44,194 nt of DNA from Myxococcales bacterium FL481 (GCA_006508105.1 QKPP01000063.1:1-44194); one strand, 5' to 3'; shown: positions 31,736 to 40,377, counted from the stretch's first letter. The notes: generated from the sequence alone by a model not told the origin. Program-made: numbers and translations.

Positions 31736-32199
31736 TAGCGGCTAAGGCTGTTCACCGTCACGCTGGGACTGTAAAATGTCCAGGTGTAGGACCCGGCCTC
31801 TGCGCCGGCGCCCATCTGGGGTTCGCCAGCAAGGTAAGCATCGACCATCTCGGAAAACAGGCCCTTGTCTCCGCTGTTGTCTCTAACAGAGACGGCGCAC
31901 AGCCCCTTTAGATCGTCCTTGTCGCTCTTGAGGAGGTCGAGAAGCTGGTCGTTGGTCTCGGAGTCGTCCATGAGGACGAGGGACAGCGCCCCGGAATCGT
32001 TGCCACTATGGGTCCGAGTCATGGTCTTGCGGTCCGCGCTCACTCGCGCGGCCCCGAACTGCTCGGCGGTGTATGTCAGGTCGATGAACGAATCGGCTGC
32101 GTAGCCGGAGACGACGATCGATTTGTTCTCCGCGCCAGAGTCCGAGGCGACATTGATGATGACGTTGACTCGTGCGGGGTCGTAGGTCTTTGTGGCCAT
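31735..32199 (-). CDS. Tail tube protein (DUF3277 type), paralogue 1
   Basis: 154 residues following the sheath gene, the standard position of the tube. TKTYDPARVNVIINV, VSGYAADSFIDLTYTAEQF, MTRTHSGNDSGALSLVLMDD, NDQLLDLLKSD and YTWTFYSPSVTV match DUF3277. It should polymerise into the inner tube under the DUF3383 sheath. The downstream gene has the same plan, so the pair looks like an old duplication. Confidence 0.75.
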   Translation of the reverse strand: MATKTYDPARVNVIINVASDSGAENKSIVVSGYAADSFIDLTYTAEQFGAARVSADRKTMTRTHSGNDSGALSLVLMDDSETNDQLLDLLKSDKDDLKGLCAVSVRDNSGDKGLFSEMVDAYLAGEPQMGAGAEAGSYTWTFYSPSVTVNSLSR

Positions 32200-32217
32200 T
32201 TTGCGTGTACTCCCGAA

Positions 32218-33261
32218 CTAGATGTTGATCCGGCCCTTGACCGAGACCTTGTGGATGAAGTGCTGAATGGTTGCGTCCCACTCAAACGTGCGAACATGGC
32301 GATTGCTGATGTCGGAGGCGGACAGATCTTCATACCTCGGGGCCGACACAGTCCATCCCGGTGCGAGCACGTTGTTCTGCTGTGAGATGCGCAGGCGAGC
32401 TCGAATGGCAAGCGCCAGTGCGTCAATACCCTCCTGACTCATTAGCAGGCCGTCTGGGTTGCCGTGCATGGCGACGTCCAGATCCTCTAGCAGCCGCACC
32501 TCGAGCCAGCTTAGGCCAGTCATGGTGTCGATGTATTCTCCGCTCGAGACCGTCCCCTCGCGAACGATCTTGCGCCCGGCGCGGCGCTCTTCATACGTGT
32601 TGACGCTGTAGCCGTGGAGCGTGGCGCGCTGAGCGGCGGTGATCGAGGATGTTGGAACGCCCGCAAGCGTGTCGCCGGCCCACGTCCCCTGGCCTCGAGG
32701 GGCGTCAAGATCGCGAGCGAGACCTCGCGCCAACGCAGCGCAGTCAAGATATTCGGTGTCGTCGTCGTGGTAGTAGAGTGCCGTGCGGGTGTATGACGAC
32801 GTCTGGAGATCCTCCGCCACGTTGCCAGGGTCTCCGTCCAGGACCTCTGTGGCCGCGGTCTGACAGAGGTACAGCCGACGGTTCGTCTCGGCAAGCGCGG
32901 CCAGAGATCGAATGTCTGCAGCGTCGCGATCGTCGAAGCAGAAACCGAAAAAGTCGGGGTCCTCTGCCAAAATGGCGTTGAACGCATCAGTCACGGATTC
33001 GGCCACAGCGGCGCGCCCGATCTTGAACTTGTTGATCCGCGGGCTCTGGGCCATCGCGGCGCTTGCCTGCTTGTAAGCCGCATCCGTAGTAACAAACCCG
33101 TCCGTGAGCATGTCGGCCAGGGCCGAACTGCCTGAGTACAGCTTGGTGCGACCGGTCAGGACGGTGTTCGTCGAGACGAACAGCGGCACAGTGAAGTTTG
33201 CCCGCGACACGCCCGAGTCCGCGAGCGAGATGCTGGAGTCAATGATGTCGGAGTAGGACAT
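32218..33261 (-). CDS. Tail sheath protein (DUF3383 type)
   Basis: 347 residues; AAAGGAAA precedes the ATG. DUF3383 features: a hydrophobic beta start (ISLADSGVSRANFTVPLFVS), LADMLTDGFVTTDAAYKQAS, KFKIGRAA, LAALAETNRRLYLCQT, YHDDDTEYLDCAALARGLA, AGVPTSSITAAQRATL and the C-terminal NRHVRTFEWDA. It is the contractile sheath, showing that this is a myovirus. A GCGGC-TGC-GCCGC hairpin lies in the 26-bp gap just upstream, without a T-run. Confidence 0.9.
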   Translation of the reverse strand: MSYSDIIDSSISLADSGVSRANFTVPLFVSTNTVLTGRTKLYSGSSALADMLTDGFVTTDAAYKQASAAMAQSPRINKFKIGRAAVAESVTDAFNAILAEDPDFFGFCFDDRDAADIRSLAALAETNRRLYLCQTAATEVLDGDPGNVAEDLQTSSYTRTALYYHDDDTEYLDCAALARGLARDLDAPRGQGTWAGDTLAGVPTSSITAAQRATLHGYSVNTYEERRAGRKIVREGTVSSGEYIDTMTGLSWLEVRLLEDLDVAMHGNPDGLLMSQEGIDALALAIRARLRISQQNNVLAPGWTVSAPRYEDLSASDISNRHVRTFEWDATIQHFIHKVSVKGRINI

Positions 33262-33287
33262 GTGGGTTTCCTTTGGCGGCTGCGCCG

Positions 33288-34106
33288 CTAGTCGATGGTG
33301 ATTGTTCCAGTCACGCCGCCGGCGGTGCCATCGACAGTGACGTGATCAATGGTCTCGACGAGCTCGGAGTGAAGTAGTCGAACACCGACCCGAAAGTCGG
33401 CAACAAGGATGGACTCGCGGGCGCCGTCGACAAGGGCCGACAGATCGCGGGGCGAGCCCGAGGGGGAAAGCGAGATCCCGGCAGCGAGCATGCTTGCCTG
33501 CGCGGCGGGGAGCGAAGGGGCCAGGTGGCAGCGAGCGGCGAGTGTGTGCGCGTCAACACCACGTCGCGTGATGGATCGGCAGCGGACCTCGCACAGGCCA
33601 TACAGCTGGCGGCGATAGTCTCGCACAATCTGCGAGGAGGTCTCGACCCAATCCTGATGGGGGCCTGTGACTGTTCGAAGCGCCCCCGGGGAATTGGCGG
33701 TGAGAGTAATTCGGCCCGCCTGCGTTCCGCTGGGTGTCGCGGTTATGTCAACAGGGAAGTGCTCGTCGTTGATGGCGGCGACAACCGCGTCACGGTAGTA
33801 GGTCACGAAAGGCTGGCCCGGATCGTGGGCAATCTCGATTACGCGCCCGTTTATCCGAATTTTTGCTCCCTCGCTAGCGACATCGGCCGTGAAGGTAACG
33901 TGGCCCTCAGCGGGGACGGACTTCGCGGCCGTCTTCTCGACCGGCCGAGCCCCATGAGGCATGTCGAGCCATGAGATGTCCACAGCCGGAACTCGCGCCG
34001 CCAAACCATCACCGGTCCAGCGAACCGAGACGCCGGGAGGAATGTTCGACGCCAGCGCGGTCGCGATGTCGAACTCGAGTTGCTCGATTTCGTAACCGAC
34101 GGACAC
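33288..34106 (-). CDS. Neck / tail terminator-like protein with gpL-like insert
   Basis: 272 residues from GTG 34106, chosen for its one-base overlap with the preceding stop (TAGTG); the frame is open upstream as a shadow. The ends of the protein fit a neck terminator (YEIEQLEFDIATAL at the start; RESILVADFRVGVRLLHSEL near the end). In the middle (about 60-135) is a segment with VTFTADVASEGAKIRINGRV, YRDAVVAAINDEH and GRITLTANSPG, which resembles the small domain found in Mu gpL-type sheath proteins. Assignment relies on order: connector, neck, sheath. Confidence 0.6.
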   Translation of the reverse strand: MSVGYEIEQLEFDIATALASNIPPGVSVRWTGDGLAARVPAVDISWLDMPHGARPVEKTAAKSVPAEGHVTFTADVASEGAKIRINGRVIEIAHDPGQPFVTYYRDAVVAAINDEHFPVDITATPSGTQAGRITLTANSPGALRTVTGPHQDWVETSSQIVRDYRRQLYGLCEVRCRSITRRGVDAHTLAARCHLAPSLPAAQASMLAAGISLSPSGSPRDLSALVDGARESILVADFRVGVRLLHSELVETIDHVTVDGTAGGVTGTITID

Positions 34107-34522
34107 TACGGGCCCCTCCCGGCGATGAAATCGGCTATCGAGTCGTACGGTTGGTCGACGAGCACCAGAACCAGCCAGCCGAATCCCAGCCCAACCCAGT
34201 CCGCGTCGCGGTAGGCCCAGTAAACCCGACCATCGATCTCGACAACATCGCCTGGCGAGTGAGCGTCGCCGGTCATGGCGAGCTGTCCGGGGCGCACATC
34301 TGAGTCGGTGCCCATGCGCAGCGTCGCGCGGTGTCGCACGCCCTCGGGGAGCTGTCGGCGCGAGTATTCGTCCATCGGGAACACTGCGGCTCGGTCGATG
34401 GTGTAGGTAGACCACGCACCCTCCACCTCTCGGAAACGCACGACAGCACGCCCCGAGTTGCGGGCAGCGGAAAGGTTGGTGTGCGTCACGTGGTCCGCGA
34501 GCACGTCGAGGAAATGGCTCAC
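34106..34522 (-). CDS. Putative head-tail joining protein
   Basis: 138 residues, unrecognised at family level. Beta-rich (GRAVVRFREVEGAWSTYTID, then HSPGDVVEIDGRVYWAYRDA, WLVLVLVDQPY). It lies between an HK97 gp10-like gene and the neck terminator and overlaps both. Head-tail joining proteins of this region are usually small beta-barrels, so this is the likely role. Confidence 0.55.
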   Translation of the reverse strand: MSHFLDVLADHVTHTNLSAARNSGRAVVRFREVEGAWSTYTIDRAAVFPMDEYSRRQLPEGVRHRATLRMGTDSDVRPGQLAMTGDAHSPGDVVEIDGRVYWAYRDADWVGLGFGWLVLVLVDQPYDSIADFIAGRGP

Positions 34523-34929
34523 GCGCGATCCCCCACCACCGCGGTGATCGAGGCCCGCATTTCGCCGGTGTCGATCACGTCGTACATGTCGACACCCGCA
34601 CGTGTCGCGAGCACCAGGTGGGCAGCTAGGGCGCCCAGCGCCGAATCAATCTGCGACTGCCCGCCGCGGATCGCAGCCGAGTAGCACCTAGCCATCAGCG
34701 ATTTGGTGGTCGCGCGGAGCCGCTTCTCGCCGTCCACCATCCACGGGCGCCGGCGGAACCCGGCCAGGCCAAAGTGATGCACGGCACCTACGGCAGCGTT
34801 CGAGAACGTCGCGGTGCGGAGTTTGCGGCCCTTGTCGCCCTGAAGGCCCACGGACACCAGGCGCCGATCTAGGTACTCGAGATTCGCTGTGATGGCCTTT
34901 CGGCGGTGGTCCTTGTAGATCAGTGGCAT
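34519..34929 (-). CDS. Neck / tail completion protein (HK97 gp10-like)
   Basis: 136 residues. It carries VSVGLQGDKG, NAAVGAVHHFGLAGFRRRPW and a helical C-terminus, which resembles the gp10 pattern (G.hE.G....RPF). It overlaps the next gene by 4 bp (ATGA) and lies 1 bp from the DUF4054 connector. Probably a neck component. Confidence 0.55.
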   Translation of the reverse strand: MPLIYKDHRRKAITANLEYLDRRLVSVGLQGDKGRKLRTATFSNAAVGAVHHFGLAGFRRRPWMVDGEKRLRATTKSLMARCYSAAIRGGQSQIDSALGALAAHLVLATRAGVDMYDVIDTGEMRASITAVVGDRA

Positions 34930-34930
34930 G

Positions 34931-35320
34931 CTACTCCCAAGCGAGCAGTCCGATGGTGCCGGCGCGGTAGGCCCGCATGGCGCGGTTCTTGAGCTTTAGG
35001 AACCGCTGGCCGTAGACAGTTGAGGTGAGCTCGTCGCTCATGTCGGCGCCGGGGGTGTGGTATTCTTTCTCGGAAGGGCCGAGTTTGGTGCGCTTCAGGA
35101 GCTGCGCGGGAGATGTGGTGTCTGGAGTGTGGGTCCCGATACCGCCGGTCACGATCAGATGTGCGGCGTACAGGGCGTGCGCCTGCTCCTGCCATTTACC
35201 GAACGTCTTGCCCACGCTAAGTGCGGCCTCGTCCAGCATGGCCTGAATCTGCGCCGTGGTGACGGACGCATCGATCGCCGGGAACAGCCCGTTGACCGTG
35301 GCGACGGTCGCAGCAGCCAC
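34931..35320 (-). CDS. Head-tail connector (DUF4054)
   Basis: 129 residues. NGLFPAIDASVTTAQIQAML, then GKWQEQAHALYAAHLIVTGG and a basic C-terminus with STVYGQRFLKLKNRA match DUF4054, a small helical connector akin to gp6/gp15. It binds under the portal. Its ATG shares one base with the preceding stop. Confidence 0.8.
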   Translation of the reverse strand: MAAATVATVNGLFPAIDASVTTAQIQAMLDEAALSVGKTFGKWQEQAHALYAAHLIVTGGIGTHTPDTTSPAQLLKRTKLGPSEKEYHTPGADMSDELTSTVYGQRFLKLKNRAMRAYRAGTIGLLAWE

Positions 35321-35574
35321 TATTCGGCCACCTTCTGCGCGGCTTTCTTCTTGCCAGACTTCTTGCGTCCCAGGGGCGGGATCGGGGAAGTCGTGGGTGC
35401 CTCACGCACGGGCTCATCCTCGCATGGCTCGGCCAGCACTCGGCACCGTGACGACGTCACGGCGTTGCGCAGGGCGTACGCCAGGTCGTCAGGGAGATCA
35501 AGGGAGGAGACACCGACCGGTAGCCAGACATAGCCGATTCGGAAGGGACATTTGGTGAGGTTCTCGATTCGCAT
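35320..35574 (-). CDS. Hypothetical protein with Lys-rich tail
   Basis: 84 residues. The first 60 residues are mixed (KCPFRIGYVWLPVGVSSLDL), and the end is a basic segment (GRKKSGKKKAAQKVAE) after a Pro-rich linker. It may bind DNA or contact capsid. Not recognised. It lies between the major capsid and the connector in transcription order. Confidence 0.55.
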   Translation of the reverse strand: MRIENLTKCPFRIGYVWLPVGVSSLDLPDDLAYALRNAVTSSRCRVLAEPCEDEPVREAPTTSPIPPLGRKKSGKKKAAQKVAE

Positions 35575-35644
35575 GGTCGGTGTCTCCGATAAGCAGGCGA
35601 CTAGCCAGGCAGGTCAGGGCGCCCAGATCGCCAAAGGGGAGGGG

Positions 35645-35680
35645 CTCGGTGGGGTGCTGTGCCCCCCGTGAGCCTCCGAG
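35645..35680 (-). terminator. Hairpin after the major capsid gene
   Basis: In the 111-bp gap after the capsid stop the minus-strand RNA can fold with outer CTCGG/CCGAG (35676-35680 with 35645-35649) and an inner GGGG/CCCC stem. There is no strong U-run after it (only CCCTTT). It could weakly terminate transcription or set the higher level of capsid mRNA; it is at most a partial terminator. Confidence 0.3.
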
Positions 35681-35685
35681 TGGGA

Positions 35686-36669
35686 CTAGATGCCCGACAG
35701 GAGTCGGACGCCAGCGGGCTGCTGGACGAGCAAACCGCCGTAGCGGGAGTGCAGCTTGACGCGCACGACGCCGTGTTGGTCGACGGGCTCGAACCCGCGG
35801 ATCTCGTCCATCACCATGTGGCGAAGAACGTCGGTGTCTCGGCGGAAGCACAGCGCCACGTCAGCTCCACCAACACCGGCACCGTTGAGGCGTCGGATCG
35901 GAACGATCTGCTCGAGGCTCGGGACAGCGCGCGCAAGAATCTGCAGTGCGAAGTCGCCGAAGTCGTCGTACCGCTGCTTGGCCAGGATGTTGTACTGGTC
36001 GTGCGGCAGCGCGAGAATGTTCGGCTGCAGATGGTGGTCAGTCGCGGTCGAGCACGCGTTCAAGAAATCGGCGAACATGTCGACGTTCTGAGTCGCGGTG
36101 CGGGTGGCCACGGTGCCAGCGGCGGAGTCGGTCGTGATGTCCGTGTTGTCCATCAGGCCCTTGACGCCATGCCCGCCGTCGAACGCCAAGTCGGATTCCT
36201 TCTTGCGAATCGCGCGTACGGCAGCGCGGACGCGAGACGAGTCGATGTCCCGGCCTTCGCGTTGGGCCGCCTGAATCTCGATGTACGACCACGCGGCCGC
36301 CATGGAGATCGATACGACAGCGCTGTCAGACGAGGCGGCGCTCATTTCGATGGTGGGCTCATCGTTGGACATGCCCGAGGTCACCGCGGCTTCGCCGGCG
36401 GCCTCCATCAATCCCCATCGAGCGCGGGTGGCCCCGGGGTCGTTGGCGAAGTATACCGGGAACAGGTCGCGAGCCTCCGGCTCCGCCGACTTGTACTCGA
36501 GCATCCCCGGGATCATGTGGACGAGCTCGTTCTCAAGGAACTCGTTGTCCGCGTCGTTCAGGCCCACAATCCGGCGATAGTTGAAGTGCTTCGAGGAGTC
36601 GAAGCGGGCGGCTACGTCGTACCGCTCAGGGGCTCGGACGGCGTCGATGACGATGGTCTCTTTGGTCAT
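35686..36669 (-). CDS. Major capsid protein (DUF2184)
   Basis: 327 residues from ATG 36669, with a strong GGAGG ribosome site; an in-frame start 27 bp upstream lies before this site. DUF2184 features: FDSSKHFNYRRIVGLND, LVHMIPGMLEYKSAEPEARD, AAAWSYIEIQAAQREGRDID, KKESDLAFDGGHGVKGLMD with the NILALPHDQYNILAKQR strand later and LLVQQPAGVRLLSGI at the end. HK97-fold shell protein. It follows the cement gene and DUF2213 protease in the usual order. Confidence 0.9.
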   Translation of the reverse strand: MTKETIVIDAVRAPERYDVAARFDSSKHFNYRRIVGLNDADNEFLENELVHMIPGMLEYKSAEPEARDLFPVYFANDPGATRARWGLMEAAGEAAVTSGMSNDEPTIEMSAASSDSAVVSISMAAAWSYIEIQAAQREGRDIDSSRVRAAVRAIRKKESDLAFDGGHGVKGLMDNTDITTDSAAGTVATRTATQNVDMFADFLNACSTATDHHLQPNILALPHDQYNILAKQRYDDFGDFALQILARAVPSLEQIVPIRRLNGAGVGGADVALCFRRDTDVLRHMVMDEIRGFEPVDQHGVVRVKLHSRYGGLLVQQPAGVRLLSGI

Positions 36670-36696
36670 TGGTCTGGTCCTCCTATTTCGCTGCAC

Positions 36697-37182
36697 CTAC
36701 GCGCGGCGCACCTCAACAAGGCACGGGGCCCCGGCAGCGGCGTCCTGCATGACGTGAACAGGCACTTGGACGGCGCGGTTGGTGTCAGCGTCCGAACGGA
36801 AACCGCCGGGGTCATTCCCGCCGTTCGCCGTATGGCGCAAAAACAGCTGATCGCCGCGGCTCACCGCGTCCTCGACGATCACCCAGCACTGTCCCTCACG
36901 GAGGCAGCTGAAAAACTCGTCCTCATCGACGTCCTTGGTGGTCGCCGAGTTGTGCTGGGCGTGCTTGAGAACGACGCCCTCGAACAGGCCGGCCGCGAAC
37001 GTGCCCGACGGCAGCTCGACGGTTTGTGCGTCGGTGGCCTCGCGAAGGACACCCTCACCGAAGCCAAGCTCGGTGGCGCAGTAACGGGAAGCGATCACGC
37101 TGTGCTCAGGCCGCGAGACGAGTTGTCCGGCGAACCCTACTTTTTGCGCGCCTGCGTAGTCGGTTTGTGGGATCTGAACCAT
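36697..37182 (-). CDS. Capsid cement / decoration protein
   Basis: 161 residues; AAGGAA precedes the ATG. Beta-rich with G..V turns (AGAQKVGFAGQLVSRPEHSV, FAAGLFEGVVLKHAQ, GQCWVIVEDAVSRGDQLFLR), ending in PCLVEVRRA. It resembles the structural cement proteins that sit between protease/scaffold and capsid in DUF2184 phages. It would stabilise capsomer contacts. Confidence 0.7.
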   Translation of the reverse strand: MVQIPQTDYAGAQKVGFAGQLVSRPEHSVIASRYCATELGFGEGVLREATDAQTVELPSGTFAAGLFEGVVLKHAQHNSATTKDVDEDEFFSCLREGQCWVIVEDAVSRGDQLFLRHTANGGNDPGGFRSDADTNRAVQVPVHVMQDAAAGAPCLVEVRRA

Positions 37183-37193
37183 GGTAGGTTTCC

Positions 37194-38321
37194 TTAGCGC
37201 GCAAAGCGCTTGAGTGGGTCAACGTATCCACCGGTGGCGGTGGAGCGTGCGGCAGGGGCCGCGGGTTCCAAAATGTCGCTGCCGTCCACGGCTTCGGTGG
37301 GCTCTGGCGCGGCTTCGGTGGTGGTGGGGGTGCTGGCGTTCTCGAGCTCGATGTCGAACCGGGCTGCGATGTACGCTTCGCTCTGGTCTGCAACAGCATT
37401 CTCACCGCACTTGGCGAGCACGACGGCCTTGCGAAGCTCCGAGACGAGATCGGACTCGTCCACGGCCAAGATGCGGTCGCGGATGCTCCCGCCGTCAGCT
37501 TCGGCGGTGAACGCGTCCCCGAGGATCAGGCTCGCAGCGTCGAACGCGCGAACAGCGTCTGCTAGGATGTTGGGCTTTGGTGCTGGTGGCTCGGCCAGTT
37601 TGGCCTCTAGCGCGTCGGCCTTGGCGGTCGCCGCGTCCAACTTGTCAGTTAGGCTTACAACTTGCGAGCGCAACTCAGCGAGCTCGCCATCGCGGGGGTC
37701 CGGTGCGGAGTCCTGCACCTCTTCGGTGGTTTGTGCCATGTCGGGGTCCTTGGGCTCAGGGGCGCAAGCCCCGTCGAAATCCTCGCCGTCCTGGATGGCT
37801 ACGCCGGGACCTGCCCGGCCCGCCGGGACGATTGCGAGATGATTGTGGGAAAGGTTGACGTGTACTGCGTCGTACGCCTGGCCGTTCCACGTGCCGGACT
37901 TGTCCAGGATCTCGGCCCGTGCGCCGATGCTCACCTGATTCTGGCCGGACTGGACGGCGGCGATGGCCTCGGCGTCGATGAGCGTAACGGACAGCTCGGG
38001 GCTCTCCTCGGGCCCGTTCTTGACCCGATCCACGGATTCACCGAGGAACCCGACCGTGAGCTGTCGCGCTGTCTCGGGCGTCACGAAGTCCTTGGGGTGG
38101 CCCATCGTAACCGGCAAACGCTTGGCCGACTCAACAGCACCATCGGCGAACACGTGGTCGGGGTGTCGAAGTACCCGAAGCACAGAGCCGTCGGGCTGGC
38201 GGTATCGGAGCACGCCCGTGCGGCTAATCCGCACGCGCGAGGTCAGGAACCCGTTGTCATCGATCTTCGTGACTGGCGCTGCCAGTGACGAGAAATCGTA
38301 AATCTGAACGGTCTCGGTCAC
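37194..38321 (-). CDS. DUF2213 prohead protease with C-terminal scaffold
   Basis: 375 residues from a GTG start, with no obvious ribosome site. The N-terminal 185 residues fit DUF2213: RISRTGVLRYRQPDGSV, RLPVTMGHP (catalytic His region) and VNLSHNHLAIVPAGRAGP. A long acidic coiled-coil (LRSQVVSLTDKLDAATAKAD) and an Ala/Pro-rich end follow, typical of a fused scaffold (delta) domain. It would shape and then mature the prohead. Confidence 0.85.
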   Translation of the reverse strand: MTETVQIYDFSSLAAPVTKIDDNGFLTSRVRISRTGVLRYRQPDGSVLRVLRHPDHVFADGAVESAKRLPVTMGHPKDFVTPETARQLTVGFLGESVDRVKNGPEESPELSVTLIDAEAIAAVQSGQNQVSIGARAEILDKSGTWNGQAYDAVHVNLSHNHLAIVPAGRAGPGVAIQDGEDFDGACAPEPKDPDMAQTTEEVQDSAPDPRDGELAELRSQVVSLTDKLDAATAKADALEAKLAEPPAPKPNILADAVRAFDAASLILGDAFTAEADGGSIRDRILAVDESDLVSELRKAVVLAKCGENAVADQSEAYIAARFDIELENASTPTTTEAAPEPTEAVDGSDILEPAAPAARSTATGGYVDPLKRFAR

Positions 38322-38324
38322 GGG

Positions 38325-38588
38325 CTACCGGCGGATGCTGCGCAAAAGGTGGCAGAGGGTTTCGGCGTCGGCGATCATGCTGGCCACGTCGTCAGCGGCC
38401 GGGGCCCGGCCTTCGCGAACTGCACGGGAGACGCGGATGGCGTCAGCAAGTAAGCCATCGGCAAGAACCGCGGCGTCGTCGGCCACGTCAAGCGCACGCT
38501 CTGCGCGCTCGAGGCTAAGTGGGGCCTTGCCTTTGCGGACGCGGCGGCGGTTGATGAGTTTCAGGAGTCGATCGATGAGTCGTCGCAT
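38325..38588 (-). CDS. Hypothetical basic helical protein
   Basis: 87 residues, unrecognised. It has a very basic N-terminus (MRRLIDRLLKLINRRRVRKG) and an Ala/Asp-rich helical rest (DVADDAAVLADGLLADAIRV). It lies between the deacetylase-like gene and the DUF2213 protease. It could be an assembly factor or a virion protein that contacts DNA. Confidence 0.55.
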   Translation of the reverse strand: MRRLIDRLLKLINRRRVRKGKAPLSLERAERALDVADDAAVLADGLLADAIRVSRAVREGRAPAADDVASMIADAETLCHLLRSIRR

Positions 38589-38596
38589 TTTGCCTC

Positions 38597-40012
38597 TTAC
38601 GTGATGGGGCCCTTTGGATCGAAGTAGAGCGGCCCGCCACAGGAGTCGATCGCAGCACCGATGTGCATGACGCGAACGTTCCCGTTCCCTACTTCAGTCT
38701 CTACCTGCGAACAGATGCTGGCGAAATCGGCTTCGCTGTATTGCGTTCCCGACCCCGCACCGTCTACAAACGAGTGGAAGGACAGGATGTATATCGCGTT
38801 CTCGGCGGCCGCCTCACCGATGCGGTCCATGATCTCGGTTGGGGTGTGTGACCCCTGCACCGACAACGATCGCAGACGATAGGGGTCTATCACGGGGGCG
38901 GTTTCGAATCCCTCGTTTACCGTTCGGTGATAGCGAAAATGCTTTCGCAGCACAGGCAGCGCATTGCTGTGGCCCGAGATTTGCGGGTCCTCGTATCGAC
39001 TGTTGTTGTTGTACTCCCCCCGCACCGATGCGCAGCCGCCGTCAGTGTTGAGTCCGTTCTTTGCAATCCACGCCATTGCCGATCGGATTTCAGACTCGAG
39101 GAACCGGTGGCCAGCTGCGGACCACCCCATGTCTGACGAAGCCAGAGCGGCGGTGTCAGCGTGGAAGCCCATCATGCCGCCGTAGTCTCTTGACAACTCC
39201 TGGAGTTGCTCGAGCGTCATCACGGTATCGGGAGGCTCGATTGACGAGCCTGCGGGGATGTTTGGCGTGATGAAGTAGGTTCCGAACAGCCCGTGACTGC
39301 GCATCTCTGGCGCTGCGAACGTGCGCTGGCTGGTGCGCCCATCGTCAAACGCAAAGCACAGCTTGCACCCGGTCAAGACCTGGGACTTACGCGCGAACCC
39401 AATGTAGGCGATGCGCACACGAATGTTGCGGTTGTTGTCGTTGACACGGACCTTGACGTCCTGCACGTTCGTCTTGGTCAGCGGACCGTTCGTGGTACCG
39501 TCGCCGGATAGGTGAACCCCGAGGATGACCCAATCACCCACGCCGGAGAGTGTGTGGTGGGGCGGGATCAGGTGTTGTGCCTGGCTGGTCGAGTACTGGC
39601 GACACCGAACGAAAGATGAATAACCCGGCTCACCCACGTCAACGACAAAATCACTCGAGTCGAACCCGGCCATGTCGTCGCTGGCGACGACCAGTACGAG
39701 ATCGTGATCAGACAGATCGAGGGGCCCCCAGCCTGCGGCGCTACCGTCGAATCGCACCTCAAAAACAGCGTTCGTCCCCGCAGTGTCGATCTGCAAGTAT
39801 CCGCCGAATGGCGCTGAGGGGTCGACAACATTCAGGGCGCCGCCGCCGGTTCCAGATGTCGACCATCCCGCCCCTGTGAAAAACGCCCCCTGACCAACGG
39901 TGTGATCAACGCTACGAGGAAAGTGTGCGCCAAGTGGGCGCGTAGGGTGGGGCTGCCACCAGGGCACAGCCGGGAACCGCTGCGCGTAGCGAGTGGGATC
40001 TGCGGGGAACAT
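38597..40012 (-). CDS. Polysaccharide-deacetylase-like protein (NodB fold)
   Basis: 471 residues from ATG 40012 (TGATG overlap with the preceding stop). Residues about 60-205 look like a beta-sandwich carbohydrate-binding module (DLSDHDLVLVVASDDMAGFD). From 217 the NodB core is seen: LCFAFDDG (D223, D224), LFGTYFITPNIP, GMMGFHAD and a late YILSFHSFVDG. NodB enzymes remove acetyl groups from surface polysaccharide with a bound metal. It has no signal peptide and lies in the late block, so it is probably a virion tailspike-type enzyme acting on capsule or O-antigen. Confidence 0.75.
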   Translation of the reverse strand: MFPADPTRYAQRFPAVPWWQPHPTRPLGAHFPRSVDHTVGQGAFFTGAGWSTSGTGGGALNVVDPSAPFGGYLQIDTAGTNAVFEVRFDGSAAGWGPLDLSDHDLVLVVASDDMAGFDSSDFVVDVGEPGYSSFVRCRQYSTSQAQHLIPPHHTLSGVGDWVILGVHLSGDGTTNGPLTKTNVQDVKVRVNDNNRNIRVRIAYIGFARKSQVLTGCKLCFAFDDGRTSQRTFAAPEMRSHGLFGTYFITPNIPAGSSIEPPDTVMTLEQLQELSRDYGGMMGFHADTAALASSDMGWSAAGHRFLESEIRSAMAWIAKNGLNTDGGCASVRGEYNNNSRYEDPQISGHSNALPVLRKHFRYHRTVNEGFETAPVIDPYRLRSLSVQGSHTPTEIMDRIGEAAAENAIYILSFHSFVDGAGSGTQYSEADFASICSQVETEVGNGNVRVMHIGAAIDSCGGPLYFDPKGPIT

Positions 40013-40371
40013 CAGGATCGGCTGTCCAAAGAAATGGTGCCTTCGAATGTCGTCTGATCCGTCCCACCGTTCACGGCTTCGAGCTTGACCTGCCGCTTCC
40101 CAGCCACCAACCATTGCCCGTATGTCGTTGAGCCAGCGCCGGGCGCAGGGGCAGGGCGCTCATCGAACTGGACCCACCCGGTGTCGTCTGACGAAACAGA
40201 CCAATATGCCTTCAGCGTGAAGTTTTCGTCATGGGAGATGTCGATCTCGAGCTGACGCATACCCTCTGCAACGATGTCGATGCCCTCGGTGGCCGTGTTG
40301 ATGAGCGAGAACGTACCAGAACCCGTGGGTAGGCCGCCGGAATATGTCTTGACGTATGGGCTGGATGGCAT
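40012..40371 (-). CDS. Hypothetical beta-sandwich protein
   Basis: 119 residues; strand-rich with GTFSLINTATEGIDIVAEGM, LKAYWSVSSDDTGWVQFDER and QWLVAGKRQVKLEAV. It overlaps the deacetylase start. It may be its partner or a small structural adaptor (for example a base for the spike). No family recognised. Confidence 0.55.
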   Translation of the reverse strand: MPSSPYVKTYSGGLPTGSGTFSLINTATEGIDIVAEGMRQLEIDISHDENFTLKAYWSVSSDDTGWVQFDERPAPAPGAGSTTYGQWLVAGKRQVKLEAVNGGTDQTTFEGTISLDSRS

Positions 40372-40377
40372 GTCGTT

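Noticed and set aside
35659-37197. 512-residue open frame on the plus strand
   Set aside because: It is antisense to the capsid and cement genes, has no ribosome site and an Arg/Val/Gly-rich composition typical of a GC-rich shadow frame.
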